From Anaerolineae bacterium (GTDB taxonomy: Bacteria; Chloroflexota; Anaerolineae; Aggregatilineales; Phototrophicaceae), in the NCBI GenBank assembly GCA_019912905.1, contig JAIOHO010000365.1:1-6090 (forward strand): 6,090 bases of DNA. Reading direction: 5' to 3'. Under the pieces are notes generated by a model that was not told where the DNA came from, searched no databases, and was given only the letters and a program-made list of their open reading frames with translations. A program made the translations under genes and the position numbers. Below, piece by piece: positions 5,243 through 6,090 of this stretch (the stretch's first letter is position 1; every line of letters starts with the position of its first letter).

Positions 5243-6090
5243 CTAGAATATCCGCTTGAACAAACTCAGATCGACGTTGCCGCCGGACAGCAGGCAGACG
5301 ACTTTCGAGCCTTTGGGAAGGTCCACTCTATGGGTTAAGACTGCGGCAAAACCGGCGGCTGCGGCAGGCTCGGCCACCACTTTGACGCGCTCCATAATCA
5401 GGCGCATCGCCTGGATAATCTCGTCGTCGCTGACGAGCACCACCTGATCGACAAAGGCCTGCACGTGCCGCAGGCAGTGATCCCCGGCGAAGGGGGCGGC
5501 TAGCCCATCGGCAATCGTGTTCACGCTGTCCAGATGATGCGGCGCGTTTTCTTGCAGGCTGCGCGTCATGCCCGGTGCGCCTTCGGGTTCCACGCCAATC
5601 ACCTTGACCGCCGGGTTGGTCCGCTTGATTGCTGCTGCCACGCCGGAGATCAACCCCCCGCCGCCGACCCCGACCAAGACGTAATCTGGCGCGGGTTCAT
5701 CTTCGAGGATTTCCAGCCCCAGCGTGCCATGTCCGGCGATGACGTGCAGATCATCAAACGGGTGGACGAAGATCTGGCCCTCGGCGGCCTGAATTTCCTG
5801 CATCTTGGGCAGCAAATCCTTCGCGGTACCGTGCAGGATCACCCGCGCCCCATAGCCGCGTGTGGCGTCCGCTTTGCTCTGGACCGCGTTTTCCGGCATG
5901 ACCACCGTCGCTGGGATGCCCAACCGGGCGGCGGAAAAGGCGACCGCCTGGGCCGCGTTTCCGGCGGAGATCGAGATGACGCCCCGCTTTCGCTCTTCGT
6001 CTGTCAGGCTGTTGATTTTGTTCAGGATGCCGCGCGGTTTGAACGAGCCGGTTTTCTGGAACAACTCCGCCTTGAAGCGCAGGTCGAGGC
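5243..6090 (-). CDS. PLP-dependent threonine/serine dehydratase, 5' end cut by the window
   Basis: The enzyme deaminates L-threonine to 2-oxobutanoate (and usually serine to pyruvate) with pyridoxal phosphate in the cytoplasm. I read 281 residues from 6088. ELFQKTGSFKPRG (8-20) holds the Schiff-base lysine K17. SAGNAAQ is at 41-47, the phosphate-binding loop GVGGGG at 140-145, KVVAEPAAAAG at 236-246 and the PLP-ring motif SGGNVD at 268-273. The protein ends soon after, with no ACT regulatory domain, so it is of the short, catabolic (TdcB/serine racemase-like) form of about 320-330 residues; some 40 N-terminal residues are missing. The family usually has SSGNHAQ or SAGNHAQ; here the histidine is alanine. 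Threonine ammonia-lyase, serine dehydratase and serine racemase cannot be separated without the full sequence and phylogeny. It is the first visible gene of a coupled cluster with the DHp protein and rluE. Confidence 0.88.
   Translation of the reverse strand, partial: LDLRFKAELFQKTGSFKPRGILNKINSLTDEERKRGVISISAGNAAQAVAFSAARLGIPATVVMPENAVQSKADATRGYGARVILHGTAKDLLPKMQEIQAAEGQIFVHPFDDLHVIAGHGTLGLEILEDEPAPDYVLVGVGGGGLISGVAAAIKRTNPAVKVIGVEPEGAPGMTRSLQENAPHHLDSVNTIADGLAAPFAGDHCLRHVQAFVDQVVLVSDDEIIQAMRLIMERVKVVAEPAAAAGFAAVLTHRVDLPKGSKVVCLLSGGNVDLSLFKRIF

Overview
The window looks like ordinary chromosomal DNA from a free-living bacterium of fairly high GC content. The gene set and protein style (a fused gamma-alpha 2-oxoacid:ferredoxin oxidoreductase, a small deoxynucleoside kinase, a free-standing histidine-kinase phosphoacceptor domain, an FCD-type GntR regulator) suggest Chloroflexota, possibly Anaerolineae. 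That placement is inference from general resemblance and was not tested. No mobile element, CRISPR array, tRNA or rRNA is visible, and all major genes share one coding style.

Layout from right to left, the direction in which seven of the eight genes are read. At 6090-4360 is a tightly packed minus-strand cluster: a PLP-dependent threonine/serine dehydratase (5' end outside the window), a 90-residue protein holding only a HisKA/DHp phosphoacceptor domain (its ATG abuts the dehydratase stop), and an RluE-like 23S rRNA pseudouridine synthase (its start overlaps the DHp gene). The one plus-strand gene, an unrecognised 76-residue helical protein at 4133-4363, converges on this cluster and shares a 4-bp stop-codon overlap with it. 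At 3985-4095 is a short divergent intergenic region. To its left, on the minus strand, are a two-repeat secreted lipoprotein (3918-3196) and a deoxynucleoside kinase (3175-2543), probably one transcript. Then come a GntR/FCD regulator (2480-1743) with its own strong-looking promoter, and the fused KorA-type alpha subunit (1624 to beyond the left edge), whose beta subunit would be expected just outside the window.

The genes do not form one obvious pathway. They read as housekeeping and central metabolism: ferredoxin-linked oxidation of a 2-oxoacid, amino-acid deamination giving 2-oxoacids, nucleoside salvage and rRNA modification. The GntR regulator lies directly upstream of korA in the same orientation and is a candidate to control it. 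I do not see a convincing undescribed system. The points most worth a second look are the free-standing DHp protein, the hairpin between the Shine-Dalgarno sequence and the start codon of korA, and the altered metal-ligand pattern in the FCD domain.
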